In this document: positions 24,787 to 39,200 of the stretch, piece after piece
Layout: every line of letters starts with the position of its first letter
Numbering within the stretch: position 1 is the first letter of the stretch
Assembly (NCBI GenBank): GCA_030268105.1
Contig: BSDZ01000010.1
Location: 1,526,001 to 1,590,000, forward strand
Direction: 5' to 3'
DNA: 64,000 bases
Source: Volvox africanus
Lineage: Eukaryota; Chlorophyta; Chlorophyceae; Chlamydomonadales; Volvocaceae
Position numbers and translations under genes: made by a program
Notes under the pieces: generated by a model
The model's database searches: none
Told to the model about the DNA's origin: nothing
The model's input: only the letters and a program-made list of their open reading frames with translations

Positions 24787-27700
24787 ATGAGGATCAGGGC
24801 TACCTGCTTACTGCTGGCACTTGCAGTTCTTTCGTCCGCAGGGTTGGTCGACATGGGTAGGTGGAGTAGTCCTTGATACCCTGCTGCGTGGAGACGACCA
24901 GTACCGCCTGCTGTCGTCCATACACGTTTTCGGAAGTTCGTTTTGCTCGTAGCTAGCAGCGATGCAAGCAACGCGACTAGGTCACACGCACTTGGATGGC
25001 GGATGGCGGACGTGATTGCTCATGATTGCGAAAGGGCCTACGTCCCCTTATCTTGAGAGGCGTACGCGCACGGGCTGAGAAGTACACCTTTCTTCTCATC
25101 AAGACAACTTATAAGACAGCTTGTATGTCGCCCCTCTGTCCATCCCCCATACATGCCTTTACTGGTGCAGTTGGAGGTCAAGACACACCTACTCCCAAGG
25201 GATCGGGGAAGCCTTTAAGGAGCCCTCCACCTCCACCCGACCCGAACCTACCCACATTTACCTTGACGGGGGAGATCAAGTACGTGGATACCCATGATGG
25301 ACACCGAACTTACACATTCTATGACGCTGAGGGAAACGTGACACCTTTAGCACGCGACTTGGCACTATCCGACGTTGATAACAAAACAGTTCCCATCTCA
25401 GCAGGCGACGTCCTTCAACTGGTAAGCTGGACTTGCGGCCGAGTGGCCTACCTATCCTGCATGGCCTGCGCTCTACAGTAGTTGTGCTGCCCTGTCCTGC
25501 TGTATATGGTGTGCTCTTCTAACTTGCCATGTGCCGTAGCCTTTGGATACACGGCTACACAAGCAAGATAAGAAATACATATTGCCAAGAGAACTTACAC
25601 ATCATCTTGAGTGGCCGTTTCAGCAGCGGTTATCATAAGATACTTTTGAAACGTCAATGCACAGTTTAACCATCAATATTTACCGGAAATGCCGTGCCTC
25701 ACAAAAGATCGTCACTGCTTAAATGGCATATAAAAACATATGTATGCATGACTTTCCTTAATCCAGTCACCAAGGATCATAAAGACATCTTTGGCCTGGA
25801 ATTCCACGAGCGAGCCAGTTGTCTTCCTCCTGCCCGCAACCGTCGTCCCTTGCTTGGTAACCTTCTCCACCCCTCGCAACCATGCTGCAGGAATGCGTTG
25901 TTGGGCGGGTCTGCAGCTCATGCCCTTCTGGTGAAAACGCGACCTGTACTTGCCCTTCGGAAGAACAAATACAGGGTTGTTTAAGTACCAACCAGGCCAC
26001 CGTTTCCCAAGTCGTGCCAGCCTGGCAGGTAGCTCAAATGGACCCCAACAACCCCAATGAAGGCACGGCTATTAACAAAAATTATAGACTGCTCGTCCTG
26101 ATCCTAGACTACACTGCATGCGGGTTTGCGCCAAGCTTGGACGTCGACACGGTTACCCAGCTGTACATGGGTCCCAACGGTGACGGCAATGGGGGCGTTG
26201 CTGAAAAGTTCAAACAGTGCTCGTATGGCAAGTTCAACATAAGCTACTTTCAAGTAGCAGTTATCAAGCCGGTCTGCTCCACCGCTGTCACCGGCGGATG
26301 CAGCTGGTGGGCTATTTCCTCGGCAGCAGACGCGGCTGCTAAGGCGCAACTGGGCCTTCCGTTCTTTTCTAACTTCACGTACTACACTTACGTGGTGCCA
26401 CCAGGGCTGCAAAGTGTCTGTCCCTGGGCAGGTCTGGCCCTGGTGCCCGGGAAACAAACGTGGCTGCAGTCCACAGGCTACGGTGTGCTCCGATGGGCAA
26501 CCATAATGCAGGAGACGATTCACAACTTCGGTGAGCTGTGTGTAGATGGGATTCGATGCCGGCGTTGTCGAGTGCGTGCAAGACTGGAGCGTGGGATCCT
26601 CATTCGAGTGCATTATTAGTTGACGTGCATGGGACATATGTACACAAACACACACACATACACACACACACACACACATATATACATGTGTGTGTGTGTA
26701 CGGATACGTACACATGGTAACTTATTGCGCTAGCACAAGTAGATTGCACAGAGGGTCAAATCCCGTGCGTCCAGAGCGACCGTCGAACGAACTCCAACGT
26801 CCCGCTGCGGATTCAATCTGTTTGAGGACCAAAGGCAACAATGCCCTCACAGCTGTCCGCACTAACGGCAACTGCCTCACCGTTATGTCACAGGTCCCAT
26901 ATATATATAAACCCTATATCTTTACATACATCTTGGACACTACCCGTAGGTACCCCAGGATACTACATGTGTGTGTGTGTTATGTGCATTGTGTCTGCCC
27001 ATCTCTTTTGCATATCTGCTGCTGAGTAAGCTAGCTAGTTGCTTAACGTAATCCTTTGCTGCACCCGCCGTACGTGAGAAGGTCACCAAGCAGAATTTAT
27101 GCGTCGTACGTTTTCGGTGACATGTATGTTAGTGTACAGGCCTGTACGCCCTTTTGGGGACTTTCAAATCCATATCTATGATTCATCGATATCGACAGCC
27201 GCGAAAGCAATCTGCTGTTTGCCATCCAAGATCTTTCCAGTTATTTCTACCTAAGGTTCACAAGCACATGCGCGTATAAAGGAAGTTGCTGTTCAATAGA
27301 TTACTCGCAGTCCACCGCTCGCTCGCTGCTGATGGTGTTGCTGCTGAAAGTCATGTCAATTCTTGTAAATGCTCAATTCGGTTCTGAAGCCTTATTTCGT
27401 ACTCTTGCCTTTGCTGCCCGCCTGCTGCGACTTCTCATGCTCGTATGGGTGTGATACCGCTGCCGCAGGCCTGTGGCATTCCTGGAAAAATGGTTGGGAG
27501 TACGAGGACTATTCCACAGCCATGGGTCGTGGTGACTCCTGCCCCAATGCCGCCGAGCTCTCACGCCTGGGATGGGCCACTGCAGCCGCGCAGGGCGGTG
27601 AAATCAACACCGGGGTATTGACGGCACCTGGCGCATACGTGACCTGGACCCTGCCTGCCACCTACATCACGGGTGACAATAACTATTTGCGTGTGATTCC

Positions 27701-29179
27701 AAACTGGTTGCCCACGTACGGCAACAACTCACTTGCGAAGCACCTGTACATTGCGCTGCGAGTTCCGAAGGCCGGTGATGCTGGGATGGGCAGCACGTAC
27801 AGCAACCGGGTCCACGTCCACGAGGTCAACGCGACTATGGTAAGAAGAAGCATACCATTGCCAGCTGGGGCGTGGGACGGAAACAGGGAAGTTTCGCTTG
27901 TCGTTTCGTACGGTACTCACGTTTGTGCCATTATTGCTAGAGATCGTTTATATCTAATGATTGTATCAAAATCGTGTCATGCATACTCGTTACCGACGAA
28001 AACAAAGTCATTGTGCTTGTTTAAGAATCTGAGCTGGGGTGTCCCGCCACGACGTGTTTTTTATACATTTCCAGAGTCATTGTAGTTTGTACTTCGGAGA
28101 TGTTCGGAGATGTTGGTGACATGACGATCATGCATGTTCATCACACGTATATCGTGCATGCATGTTTGCCCGCTATCTCACGTATTCTACATGTTGGTGC
28201 TGACGAGCTTCTTGGCGTGTGCTTGGTGTCTCACATATCATATCGTGTTTGTGTGTGCCATACTGATGCGGCGGTAACATGGACATACGAATGTGAGGTC
28301 GTACGTGCGATTACCATTTATATGTGTATGCCTTGCGTGTGGTATCCGGATATATGTGAGGGGGAGATGGAGCAACACAAGTACGCAGCTAGGGCTGTCT
28401 GAATTACACGTTTTCCTTCCATGACGAGAGTCCGCTAACCATTGTTGACCTACATCTTATTCCTGATGCTTTTGATTTAGTGCGATATTCAAGCAGAGCA
28501 CGTTAATGTATAATATTACACGCTGGGACCGGTCACCTCAATACATACGGCGTGCAAGGGGGGGGGCCCTTTCATCGTTCAACGCACATGCGCCATCCTA
28601 ACTTTGATCCTGCTGCCCTCATTCACCCCGGCCCCACAGGACAATGGTTTCCCACAGTTTTATACATTCACTGACCGTAAAATTCAAATCATCAACATGA
28701 TCCCACAAGATACCAGACAAGTGATTTCGGGGTACAACATGGTGGTCTTCACAGGCGGGTTGACGTCTAACGACACCATCCAGGTGTCCCTCTGCCGCTT
28801 TGATGGCTCCGACGACAGCCAGTGCCCACCGCCGAGCCCACCACCGGCACCCCCGCCCCCTTTGAAGCCGACGCCCCCGCCGCCTAGTCCCCAACCCCCG
28901 CCGCCTGGTCCCCAACCCCCGCCGTCTAGTCCCCAACCCCCGCCGCCTAGTCCCCAACCCCCGCCGCCTGGTCCCCAACCCCCGCCGCCTCGTCCCCAAC
29001 CCCCGCCGCCTCGTCCCCAACCCCCGCCGCCTGGTCCCCAACCCCCGCCGCCTAGTCCCCAACCCCCGCCGCCTTCTCCACAGCCGCTGAAGCCGCGGCC
29101 TCCATCCCCCAAGCCAGTACCGGCCCCCAAGCCGCCGGCCCCCAAGCCGCCGGCCCCGCGCCCCAAAATAACCCGTTAG
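24787..29179 (+). CDS. VMP/gametolysin-like M11 metalloproteinase, copy D
   Basis: Exons are 24787-24856, 25171-25421, 25891-26530, 27469-27839 and 28640-29179, giving 623 residues. The encoded protein appears identical to copy B, including QETIHNFGLWH, the Met-turn and all ten Pro-tail heptads. All splice junctions and frames are intact. Such identity means a very recent duplication, gene conversion, or an assembly duplication. If real, it raises gene dosage rather than diversity. Confidence 0.92.
26641..26700. repeat. CA/TG microsatellite in intron 3 of gene D
   Basis: Same tract as in gene B, with no length difference seen. Dinucleotide repeats normally change length fast, so the identity supports a very young duplication or an assembly duplicate. 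Confidence 0.85.
28886..29074 (+). repeat. 21-bp coding repeat of Pro tail (gene D)
   Basis: Nine 21-bp units in the same order as in gene B and copy C. Confidence 0.95.
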
Positions 29180-30614
29180 AACTTATCGACGACACAAGTA
29201 CTCTAACTCATAGGTTTGTTGCTTGACTTGCCTCCATTCGTCATTAGAGCTATTTCATTCATAACAGATGACAATACGTTAGATAGCTACGAAACACCTA
29301 TAGGTGTTGTATATAGGTGTTACACTGTGGGCGACTTGGCCCCACGGCGCGGGGGGGAACACACGTCTTCGTGTATTAGTCTGTCCTGCACTCCTCCCCT
29401 CGCTCGAGCGAGCAAGGGCGCATAAATCTCACGAGCCTCTAGCCTGGCTACCTATAGGTGTTTCTTACATAAGTATCGTCACTCGTCAGTGCCAATCTGG
29501 GAACAGCGGTTGTGAGTGCCATATAAAGCAGGTTCTCAGTTATGCAGAATAAATGCGTTGCCACAACGATGTGTCTTTGGAAATTCCAGATTCATTCCAG
29601 CATTGCGCCGCGCATTGGGCTCTGCTGTGTCATCCATCGGCTTCAGGTGGTCGCGCCTTACCAGTATCTAGGACTCGTTATTCAACCTTTTCCCTGCTTG
29701 TGGGAAAAGGGATTTCCATTTGCTGCAGATTGTGGGGCATTGAGGGGCATCCACCATGGCCGTATGTACGTATAGTAAAAGGCTGAAAGGAGGCTGAAGG
29801 GCCGACCCCGCACCGCCAGCATCAGCTGAAATATGCTCGACCAGGTTCCATACCAACACGGGACTTCTACGAGCCCGTTTTAATTTGGAGGCTTATCTTT
29901 GTTGAGTGGGAAACCCTGACTTGACGACATCATGACCTGACCGACCATTCAGGCAGGTTGGCCAATTAATGATCGATGGGGGCCTTGATTGCAAATGAGC
30001 TTTGGACGTGTATGATGCGGCCTCACTCACAAGTGAGCTCGACCGGAAATCTCTGTTGTCGGCACGAGGATTGAGAGGCCGGCATGTTCCAGTTGGTCGC
30101 CGTTTGTTGCTTCGTTCCCTGCTGCACCCTTGCTTAGTGCAGTGAGCTTACGGCGTGCGATTGTAATGCAGCAGGAAAATTTCAACTGTCTGGTAGTACA
30201 AGGGGTGGGTAGGGAGTATATTTCCTGAACATATCGTGAGAAGGATTTTTGGGACCCTCCAAACCGACCGACCGACCCTGAGGTTCGGTTCTGGAGCCTA
30301 AATCTGCCATACATTCCCATGATGGAAGCCATAATTACACTGTAACAGACTCAATATTGTATCTATCATTGTCTATATTTCATAACATTCTTAAAGACAT
30401 TCCATTTTAAACATACAAAGTATCTGAAAGGTGCTTACCGTACATTAGTGGGACATATTACATCCCGTACATTTATACATACGAATGGTTCATAGTTACG
30501 GCTATGGCCGTAATATCCTGTACACGGATGTCCGTATACGGCCAGATGGCCATTGATAATCATCTCGAGGAATCCTCTATTGTTGGAGCTTATCTGAAAG
30601 TACAACTCTCCTAC
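29180..30614. other. 3' flank of gene D up to the duplication junction
   Basis: As 17730-19164. The same CTCCTAC/ATTGTG joint occurs at 30613-30615, showing that C and E descend from one rearrangement. Confidence 0.6.
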
Positions 30615-32813
30615 ATTGTGTCTGCCCATCTCTTTTGCATATCTGCTGCTGAGTAAGCTAGCTAGTTGCTTAACGTAATCCTTTGCTGCACCCGCCGTAC
30701 GTGAGAAGGTCACCAAGCAGAATTTATGCGTCGTACGTTTTCGGTGACATGTATGTTAGTGTACAGGCCTGTACGCCCTTTTGGGGACTTTCAAATCCAT
30801 ATCTATGATTCATCGATATCGACAGCCGCGAAAGCAATCTGCTGTTTGCCATCCAAGATCTTTCCAGTTATTTCTACCTAAGGTTCACAAGCACATGCGC
30901 GTATAAAGGAAGTTGCTGTTCAATAGATTACTCGCAGTCCACCGCTCGCTCGCTGCTGATGGTGTTGCTGCTGAAAGTCATGTCAATTCTTGTAAATGCT
31001 CAATTCGGTTCTGAAGCCTTATTTCGTACTCTTGCCTTTGCTGCCCGCCTGCTGCGACTTCTCATGCTCGTATGGGTGTGATACCGCTGCCGCAGGCCTG
31101 TGGCATTCCTGGAAAAATGGTTGGGAGTACGAGGACTATTCCACAGCCATGGGTCGTGGTGACTCCTGCCCCAATGCCGCCGAGCTCTCACGCCTGGGAT
31201 GGGCCACTGCAGCCGCGCAGGGCGGTGAAATCAACACCGGGGTATTGACGGCACCTGGCGCATACGTGACCTGGACCCTGCCTGCCACCTACATCACGGG
31301 TGACAATAACTATTTGCGTGTGATTCCAAACTGGTTGCCCACGTACGGCAACAACTCACTTGCGAAGCACCTGTACATTGCGCTGCGAGTTCCGAAGGCC
31401 GGTGATGCTGGGATGGGCAGCACGTACAGCAACCGGGTCCACGTCCACGAGGTCAACGCGACTATGGTAAGAAGAAGCATACCATTGCCAGCTGGGGCGT
31501 GGGACGGAAACAGGGAAGTTTCGCTTGTCGTTTCGTACGGTACTCACGTTTGTGCCATTATTGCTAGAGATCGTTTATATCTAATGATTGTATCAAAATC
31601 GTGTCATGCATACTCGTTACCGACGAAAACAAAGTCATTGTGCTTGTTTAAGAATCTGAGCTGGGGTGTCCCGCCACGACGTGTTTTTTATACATTTCCA
31701 GAGTCATTGTAGTTTTTGTACTTCGGAGATGTTCGGAGATGTTGGTGACATGACGATCATGCATGTTCATCACACGTATATCGTGCATGCATGTTTGCCC
31801 GCTATCTCACGTATTCTACATGTTGGTGCTGACGAGCTTCTTGGCGTGTGCTTGGTGTCTCACATATCATATCGTGTTTGTGTGTGCCATACTGATGCGG
31901 CGGTAACATGGACATACGAATGTGAGGTCGTACGTGCGATTACCATTTATATGTGTATGCCTTGCGTGTGGTATCCGGATATATGTGAGGGGGAGATGGA
32001 GCAACACAAGTACGCAGCTAGGGCTGTCTGAATTACACGTTTTCCTTCCATGACGAGAGTCCGCTAACCATTGTTGACCTACATCTTATTCCTGATGCTT
32101 TTGATTTAGTGCGATATTCAAGCAGAGCACGTTAATGTATAATATTACACGCTGGGACCGGTCACCTCAATACATACGGCGTGCAAGGGGGGGGCCCTTT
32201 CATCGTTCAACGCACATGCGCCATCCTAACTTTGATCCTGCTGCCCTCATTCACCCCGGCCCCACAGGACAATGGTTTCCCACAGTTTTATACATTCACT
32301 GACCGTAAAATTCAAATCATCAACATGATCCCACAAGATACCAGACAAGTGATTTCGGGGTACAACATGGTGGTCTTCACAGGCGGGTTGACGTCTAACG
32401 ACACCATCCAGGTGTCCCTCTGCCGCTTTGATGGCTCCGACGACAGCCAGTGCCCACCGCCGAGCCCACCACCGGCACCCCCGCCCCCTTTGAAGCCGAC
32501 GCCCCCGCCGCCTAGTCCCCAACCCCCGCCGCCTAGTCCCCAACCCCCGCCGCCTAGTCCCCAACCCCCGCCGTCTAGTCCCCAACCCCCGCCGCCTAGT
32601 CCCCAACCCCCGCCGCCTGGTCCCCAACCCCCGCCGCCTCGTCCCCAACCCCCGCCGCCTGGTCCCCAACCCCCGCCGCCTGGTCCCCAACCCCCGCCGC
32701 CTAGTCCCCAACCCCCGCCGCCTTCTCCACAGCCGCTGAAGCCGCGGCCTCCATCCCCCAAGCCAGTACCGGCCCCCAAGCCGCCGGCCCCGCGCCCCAA
32801 AATAACCCGTTAG
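30615..32813 (+). pseudogene. Truncated metalloproteinase copy E (exons 4-5 only)
   Basis: Same structure as copy C: exon 4 at 31096-31466 and exon 5 at 32268-32813, with the intron-3 TATA-like box and in-frame ATG at 30996 (338 residues if spliced). The tail differs: eleven heptads instead of ten, in a new S/G/R order, and one KPPAP unit fewer. The adjacent intron also has a 2-base insertion near 31714. It has therefore changed since the block duplication that made it from C. Confidence 0.8.
32514..32723 (+). repeat. 21-bp coding repeat of Pro tail (copy E)
   Basis: Ten consecutive 21-bp units, one more than the other copies, plus the partial last unit. Confidence 0.95.
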
Positions 32814-34961
32814 AACTTATCGACGACACAAGTACTCTAACTCATAGGTTTGTTGCTTGACTTGCCTCCATTCGTCATTAGAGCTATTTCATTCATAACA
32901 GATGACAATACGTTAGATAGCTACGAAACACCTATAGGTGTTGTATATAGGTGTTACACTGTGGGCGACTTGGCCCCACGGCGCGGGGGGGAACACACGT
33001 CTTCGTGTATTAGTCTGTCCTGCACTCCTCCCCTCGCTCGAGCGAGCAAGGGCGCATAAATCTCACGAGCCTCTAGCCTGGCTACCTATAGGTGTTTCTT
33101 ACATAAGTGTCGTCACTCGTCAGTGCTAATCTGGGAACAGCGGTTGTGAGTGCCATATAAAGCAGGTTCTCAGTTATGCAGAATAAGTGCGTTGCCACAA
33201 CGATGTGTCTTTGGAAATTCCAGATTCATTCCAGCATTGCGCCGCGCATTGGGCTCTGCTGTGTCATCCATCGGCTTCAGGTGGTCGCGCCTTACCAGTA
33301 TCTAGGACTCGTTATTCAACCTTTTCCCTGCTTGTGGGAAAAGGGATTTCCATCTGCTGCAGATTGTGGGGCATCCACCATGACCGTATGTACGTATAGT
33401 ATAAGGCTGAAAGGAGGCTGAAGGGCCGACCCCGCACCGCCAGCATCAGCTGAAATATGCTCGACCAGGTTCCATACCAACACGGGACTTCGACGAGCCC
33501 GTTTTAATTTGGAGGCTTATCCTTGTTGAGTGGGAAACCCTGACTTGACGACATCATGACCTGACCGACCATTCAGGCAGGTTGGCCAATTAATGATCGA
33601 TGGGGGCCTTGATTGCAAATGAGCTTTGGACGTGTATGATGCGGCCTCACTCACAAGTGAGCTCGACCGGAAATCTCTGTTGTCGGCACGAGGATTGAGA
33701 GGCCGGCATGTTCCAGTTGGTCGCCGTTTGTTGCTTCGTTCCCTGCTGCACCCTTGCTTAGTGCAGTGAGCTTACGGCGTGCGATTGTAATGCAGCAGGA
33801 AAATTTCAACTGTCTGGTAGTACAAGGGGTGGGTAGGGAGTATATTTCCTGAACATATCGTGAGAAGGATTTTTGGGACCCTCCAAACCGACCGACCGAC
33901 CCTGAGGTTCGGTTCTGGAGCCTAAATCTGCCATACATTCCCATGATGGAAGCCATAATTACACTGTAACAGACTCAATATTGTATCTATCATTGTCTAT
34001 ATTTCATAACATTCTTAAAGACATTCCATTTTAAACATACAAAGTATCTGAAAGGTGCTTACCGTACATTAGTGGGACATATTGCATCCCGTACATTAAT
34101 ACATACGAATGGTTCATAGTTACGGCTATGGCCGTAATATCCTGTACACGGATGTCCGTAAACGGCCAGATGGCTATTGATAATCATCTCGAGGAATCCT
34201 CTATTGTTGGCGCTTATCTGAAAGTACAACTCTCCTACAATCAGCGCCTTGTCGTACTACAAGCGACTGTTATCCCCAAGAGAAGACCTTACACATTGTA
34301 AATCTTTTTCAGACGGATAAGAAAACAGTTATATTCTAATCGCATAACAATTATGACATGTGTGAGGAACTTTGTTTAATTACCTTGCAAATTCGCTTTC
34401 TTGGCAAAATAACGGAAGCACATTAAACCATTCCAAAGCAATAAGATCTTCCAGTAGCTCCATTTTACGGCGTAGGAATCTCTTGGGCTGCCCGAGTGCG
34501 AGTTGGAAAATACCTACGCAAGGAATGGCCATACTGGACGTTAGTTGTTGCTCTCGGGACAAAAAAACATTGCCATTTCTGTTACAATTGCACTGTGCTG
34601 ATAAAGGCCTAGGTCAAGAACCGAAGGCCTGACGAACCAAGGAAAGAAACCAGCAACACTACGGGCGACGCGGCAAGGGATGGGCGGGCGGGCGCGTGCT
34701 GAACAACAAAAACAAGATACTTGGAACGACTACGCACGCGAATAATACAGCCCTGACGCCACGGGCTGAGGTAAGGCCCTTAGTTTAAACGCCTTACCTA
34801 GGCCTTACGCCTAACTAACCCGGCGTCCTAACGCAAGCCCGCATTAGTTGTTGCTCTCGGGACAAGAAGCCAACGAAAAGATACCAGCGCTTAACGGTTA
34901 AAGTACTGAACTCCAAACGGCGCAACCCGGCCAACGGCTAGAGGGCCAAAGAAAGCTAACG
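32814..34961. other. 3' flank of copy E and end of unit 3
   Basis: Same content as 21357-23514, with a small deletion near 33371 that removes an ATTGAGGGGC segment and several substitutions near 34080-34500. No gene recognised. Confidence 0.5.
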
Positions 34962-36233
34962 ATTTGCTCATCCTCATTCGCGGGCTGCTGAATAATGGGA
35001 GTCCATGAAACTACAGATGGAGCACTCGCTCTAGCTACACGACTCTACATGCCACTGATGATCGTGATACTGTTAACCTCGCTCGTGCATAGCGTCAAGG
35101 TACACTTTCCGGCCAGAAAGCCTGATTGTTCTTCGAAGACCCTTGTTATGTGACCTCCAATGCGGAGGAAGAAAGTGCGTGGGCATTGTTACGCAGCTTA
35201 CTTGCGAGTGTAATTTCATTCTGTGAGTATATAATCCTGCATTACCGCACATACGCACACAAAGTGACCATACATGAGTCGCGGCAGCCCGCCACAACGA
35301 TTATCAAGGAGCGCATGCATGCCGTAAGTATGTAATATAGCACGTTATGCGCGTGTATATGTTATCTTCTCCCTAAAAGTAAATATAAGCGCATCCATCC
35401 TGAGTACACAGCGATAATCATCCTTTGCCTAGGTCCACTGCTGGACCCTTCGACTTCGGTACGGATAGCAGGGGACACAAGTTGTTGTAGTGTGTAAGGC
35501 CCATAAACGATACAGTTCACATGTGCAATCGCAAAACTTAGCATCGTACTCCACTTCACGCAGGCAGGGATAGGACGGTCGCCATTCCTGTTGTCAGCAT
35601 TCACGCGCCGCTAAGGGAATGCATGAAGCAAGCCTACATAGGCAAATGGTCGTAATCAAGCCAGCTCTGACGTCTCCGATTCCAACTCCTGGAAGTTCAT
35701 TGCATTGAAACCATTTTCCACTGCATTCCTGCAGTCCGTGATTACATTAATGGATCTTCTACGCCGGGAGCTATTTACATGACGGACGTTTTCGTTACAG
35801 CCCGTTGCAGCCCGTTACAGCCCGTTACAGCCCGAAGAGTGTACGTTGCCGGGCGGAAGCTACAGGGATTGCAATCTACTCACATAAACAAGTATAAATT
35901 GCAATGCGATATCATTTCAAAGCCAATTCTTTACCGGTTTATAGCACCACGCAATTATAAGTCAGCGAGCCATATACAACAAGCTGGAGGGACATTTTTT
36001 CCTACCTTGCGGTACGTACCTTGCGAATCGAGTTATCCATCACGAGGTTGCCGTAGGCCAAGATAATACAGAACATTATATTAAAGGGCTGAAATCGTTT
36101 TTTCGGCAACAGTTGCGTTTCTACGCACAGCCTGTCACCAGAGGTCCACTGGCTGAAAGCCGTGCGTGGCGCCACGACGACAGGGAATAATTAAAGCTTA
36201 TTTAGGCCTGAAGGAGCTGTCTTTCTCATCATC
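34962..36233. promoter_or_regulatory. 5' flank of gene F (promoter region)
   Basis: Same as the gene D flank, with the decamer repeat variant order of unit 3. Confidence 0.4.
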
Positions 36234-39200
36234 ATGAGGATCAGGGCTACCTGCTTACTGCTGGCACTTGCAGTTCTTTCGTCCGCAGGGTTGGTCGACA
36301 TGGGTAGGTGGAGTAGTCCTTGATACCCTGCTGCGTGGAGACGACCAGTACCGCCTGCTGTCGTCCATACACGTTTTCGGAAGTTCGTTTTGCTCGTAGC
36401 TAGCAGCGATGCAAGCAACGCGACTAGGTCACACGCACTTGGATGGCGGATGGCGGACGTGATTGCTCATGATTGCGAAAGGGCCTACGTCCCCTTATCT
36501 TGAGAGGCGTACGCGCACGGGCTGAGAAGTACACCTTTCTTCTCATCAAGACAACTTATAAGACAGCTTGTATGTCGCCCCTCTGTCCATCCCCCATACA
36601 TGCCTTTACTGGTGCAGTTGGAGGTCAAGACACACCTACTCCCAAGGGATCGGGGAAGCCTTTAAGGAGCCCTCCACCTCCACCCGACCCGAACCTACCC
36701 ACATTTACCTTGACGGGGGAGATCAAGTACGTGGATACCCATGATGGACACCGAACTTACACATTCTATGACGCTGAGGGAAACGTGACACCTTTAGCAC
36801 GCGACTTGGCACTATCCGACGTTGATAACAAAACAGTTCCCATCTCAGCAGGCGACGTCCTTCAACTGGTAAGCTGGACTTGCGGCCGAGTGGCCTACCT
36901 ATCCTGCATGGCCTGCGCTCTACAGTAGTTGTGCTGCCCTGTCCTGCTGTATATGGTGTGCTCTTCTAACTTGCCATGTGCCGTAGCCTTTGGATACACG
37001 GCTACACAAGCAAGATAAGAAATACATATTGCCAAGAGAACTTACACATCATCTTGAGTGGCCGTTTCAGCAGCGGTTATCATAAGATACTTTTGAAACG
37101 TCAATGCACAGTTTAACCATCAATATTTACCGGAAATGCCGTGCCTCACAAAAGATCGTCACTGCTTAAATGGCATATAAAAACATATGTATGCATGACT
37201 TTCCTTAATCCAGTCACCAAGGATCATAAAGACATCTTTGGCCTGGAATTCCACGAGCGAGCCAGTTGTCTTCCTCCTGCCCGCAACCGTCGTCCCTTGC
37301 TTGGTAACCTTCTCCACCCCTCGCAACCATGCTGCAGGAATGCGTTGTTGGGCGGGTCTGCAGCTCATGCCCTTCTGGTGAAAACGCGACCTGTACTTGC
37401 CCTTCGGAAGAACAAATACAGGGTTGTTTAAGTACCAACCAGGCCACCGTTTCCCAAGTCGTGCCAGCCTGGCAGGTAGCTCAAATGGACCCCAACAACC
37501 CCAATGAAGGCACGGCTATTAACAAAAATTATAGACTGCTCGTCCTGATCCTAGACTACACTGCATGCGGGTTTGCGCCAAGCTTGGACGTCGACACGGT
37601 TACCCAGCTGTACATGGGTCCCAACGGTGACGGCAATGGGGGCGTTGCTGAAAAGTTCAAACAGTGCTCGTATGGCAAGTTCAACATAAGCTACTTTCAA
37701 GTAGCAGTTATCAAGCCGGTCTGCTCCACCGCTGTCACCGGCGGATGCAGCTGGTGGGCTATTTCCTCGGCAGCAGACGCGGCTGCTAAGGCGCAACTGG
37801 GCCTTCCGTTCTTTTCTAACTTCACGTACTACACTTACGTGGTGCCACCAGGGCTGCAAAGTGTCTGTCCCTGGGCAGGTCTGGCCCTGGTGCCCGGGAA
37901 ACAAACGTGGCTGCAGTCCACAGGCTACGGTGTGCTCCGATGGGCAACCATAATGCAGGAGACGATTCACAACTTCGGTGAGCTGTGTGTAGATGGGATT
38001 CGATGCCGGCGTTGTCGAGTGCGTGCAAGACTGGAGCGTGGGATCCTCATTCGAGTGCATTATTAGTTGACGTGCATGGGACATATGTACACAAACACAC
38101 ACACATACACACACACACACACACATATATACATGTGTGTGTGTGTACGGATACGTACACATGGTAACTTATTGCGCTAGCACAAGTAGATTGCACAGAG
38201 GGTCAAATCCCGTGCGTCCAGAGCGACCGTCGAACGAACTCCAACGTCCCGCTGCGGATTCAATCTGTTTGAGGACCAAAGGCAACAATGCCCTCACAGC
38301 TGTCCGCACTAACGGCAACTGCCTCACCGTTATGTCACAGGTCCCATATATATATAAACCCTATATCTTTACATACATCTTGGACACTACCCGTAGGTAC
38401 CCCAGGATACTACATGTGTGTGTGTGTTATGTGCATTGTGTCTGCCCATCTCTTTTGCATATCTGCTGCTGAGTAAGCTAGCTAGTTGCTTAACGTAATC
38501 CTTTGCTGCACCCGCCGTACGTGAGAAGGTCACCAAGCAGAATTTATGCGTCGTACGTTTTCGGTGACATGTATGTTAGTGTACAGGCCTGTACGCCCTT
38601 TTGGGGACTTTCAAATCCATATCTATGATTCATCGATATCGACAGCCGCGAAAGCAATCTGCTGTTTGCCATCCAAGATCTTTCCAGTTATTTCTACCTA
38701 AGGTTCACAAGCACATGCGCGTATAAAGGAAGTTGCTGTTCAATAGATTACTCGCAGTCCACCGCTCGCTCGCTGCTGATGGTGTTGCTGCTGAAAGTCA
38801 TGTCAATTCTTGTAAATGCTCAATTCGGTTCTGAAGCCTTATTTCGTACTCTTGCCTTTGCTGCCCGCCTGCTGCGACTTCTCATGCTCGTATGGGTGTG
38901 ATACCGCTGCCGCAGGCCTGTGGCATTCCTGGAAAAATGGTTGGGAGTACGAGGACTATTCCACAGCCATGGGTCGTGGTGACTCCTGCCCCAATGCCGC
39001 CGAGCTCTCACGCCTGGGATGGGCCACTGCAGCCGCGCAGGGCGGTGAAATCAACACCGGGGTATTGACGGCACCTGGCGCATACGTGACCTGGACCCTG
39101 CCTGCCACCTACATCACGGGTGACAATAACTATTTGCGTGTGATTCCAAACTGGTTGCCCACGTACGGCAACAACTCACTTGCGAAGCACCTGTACATTG

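Larger units (their letters stand above)
23515..34961. repeat. Metalloproteinase array, unit 3 (11,447 bp)
   Basis: Near-perfect repeat of unit 2 at a constant offset of 11,450 bp across genes B to D and most of C to E. Only scattered substitutions, changes in the decamer and Pro-tail repeats, and small indels separate them. It contains gene D and truncated copy E. Confidence 0.95.
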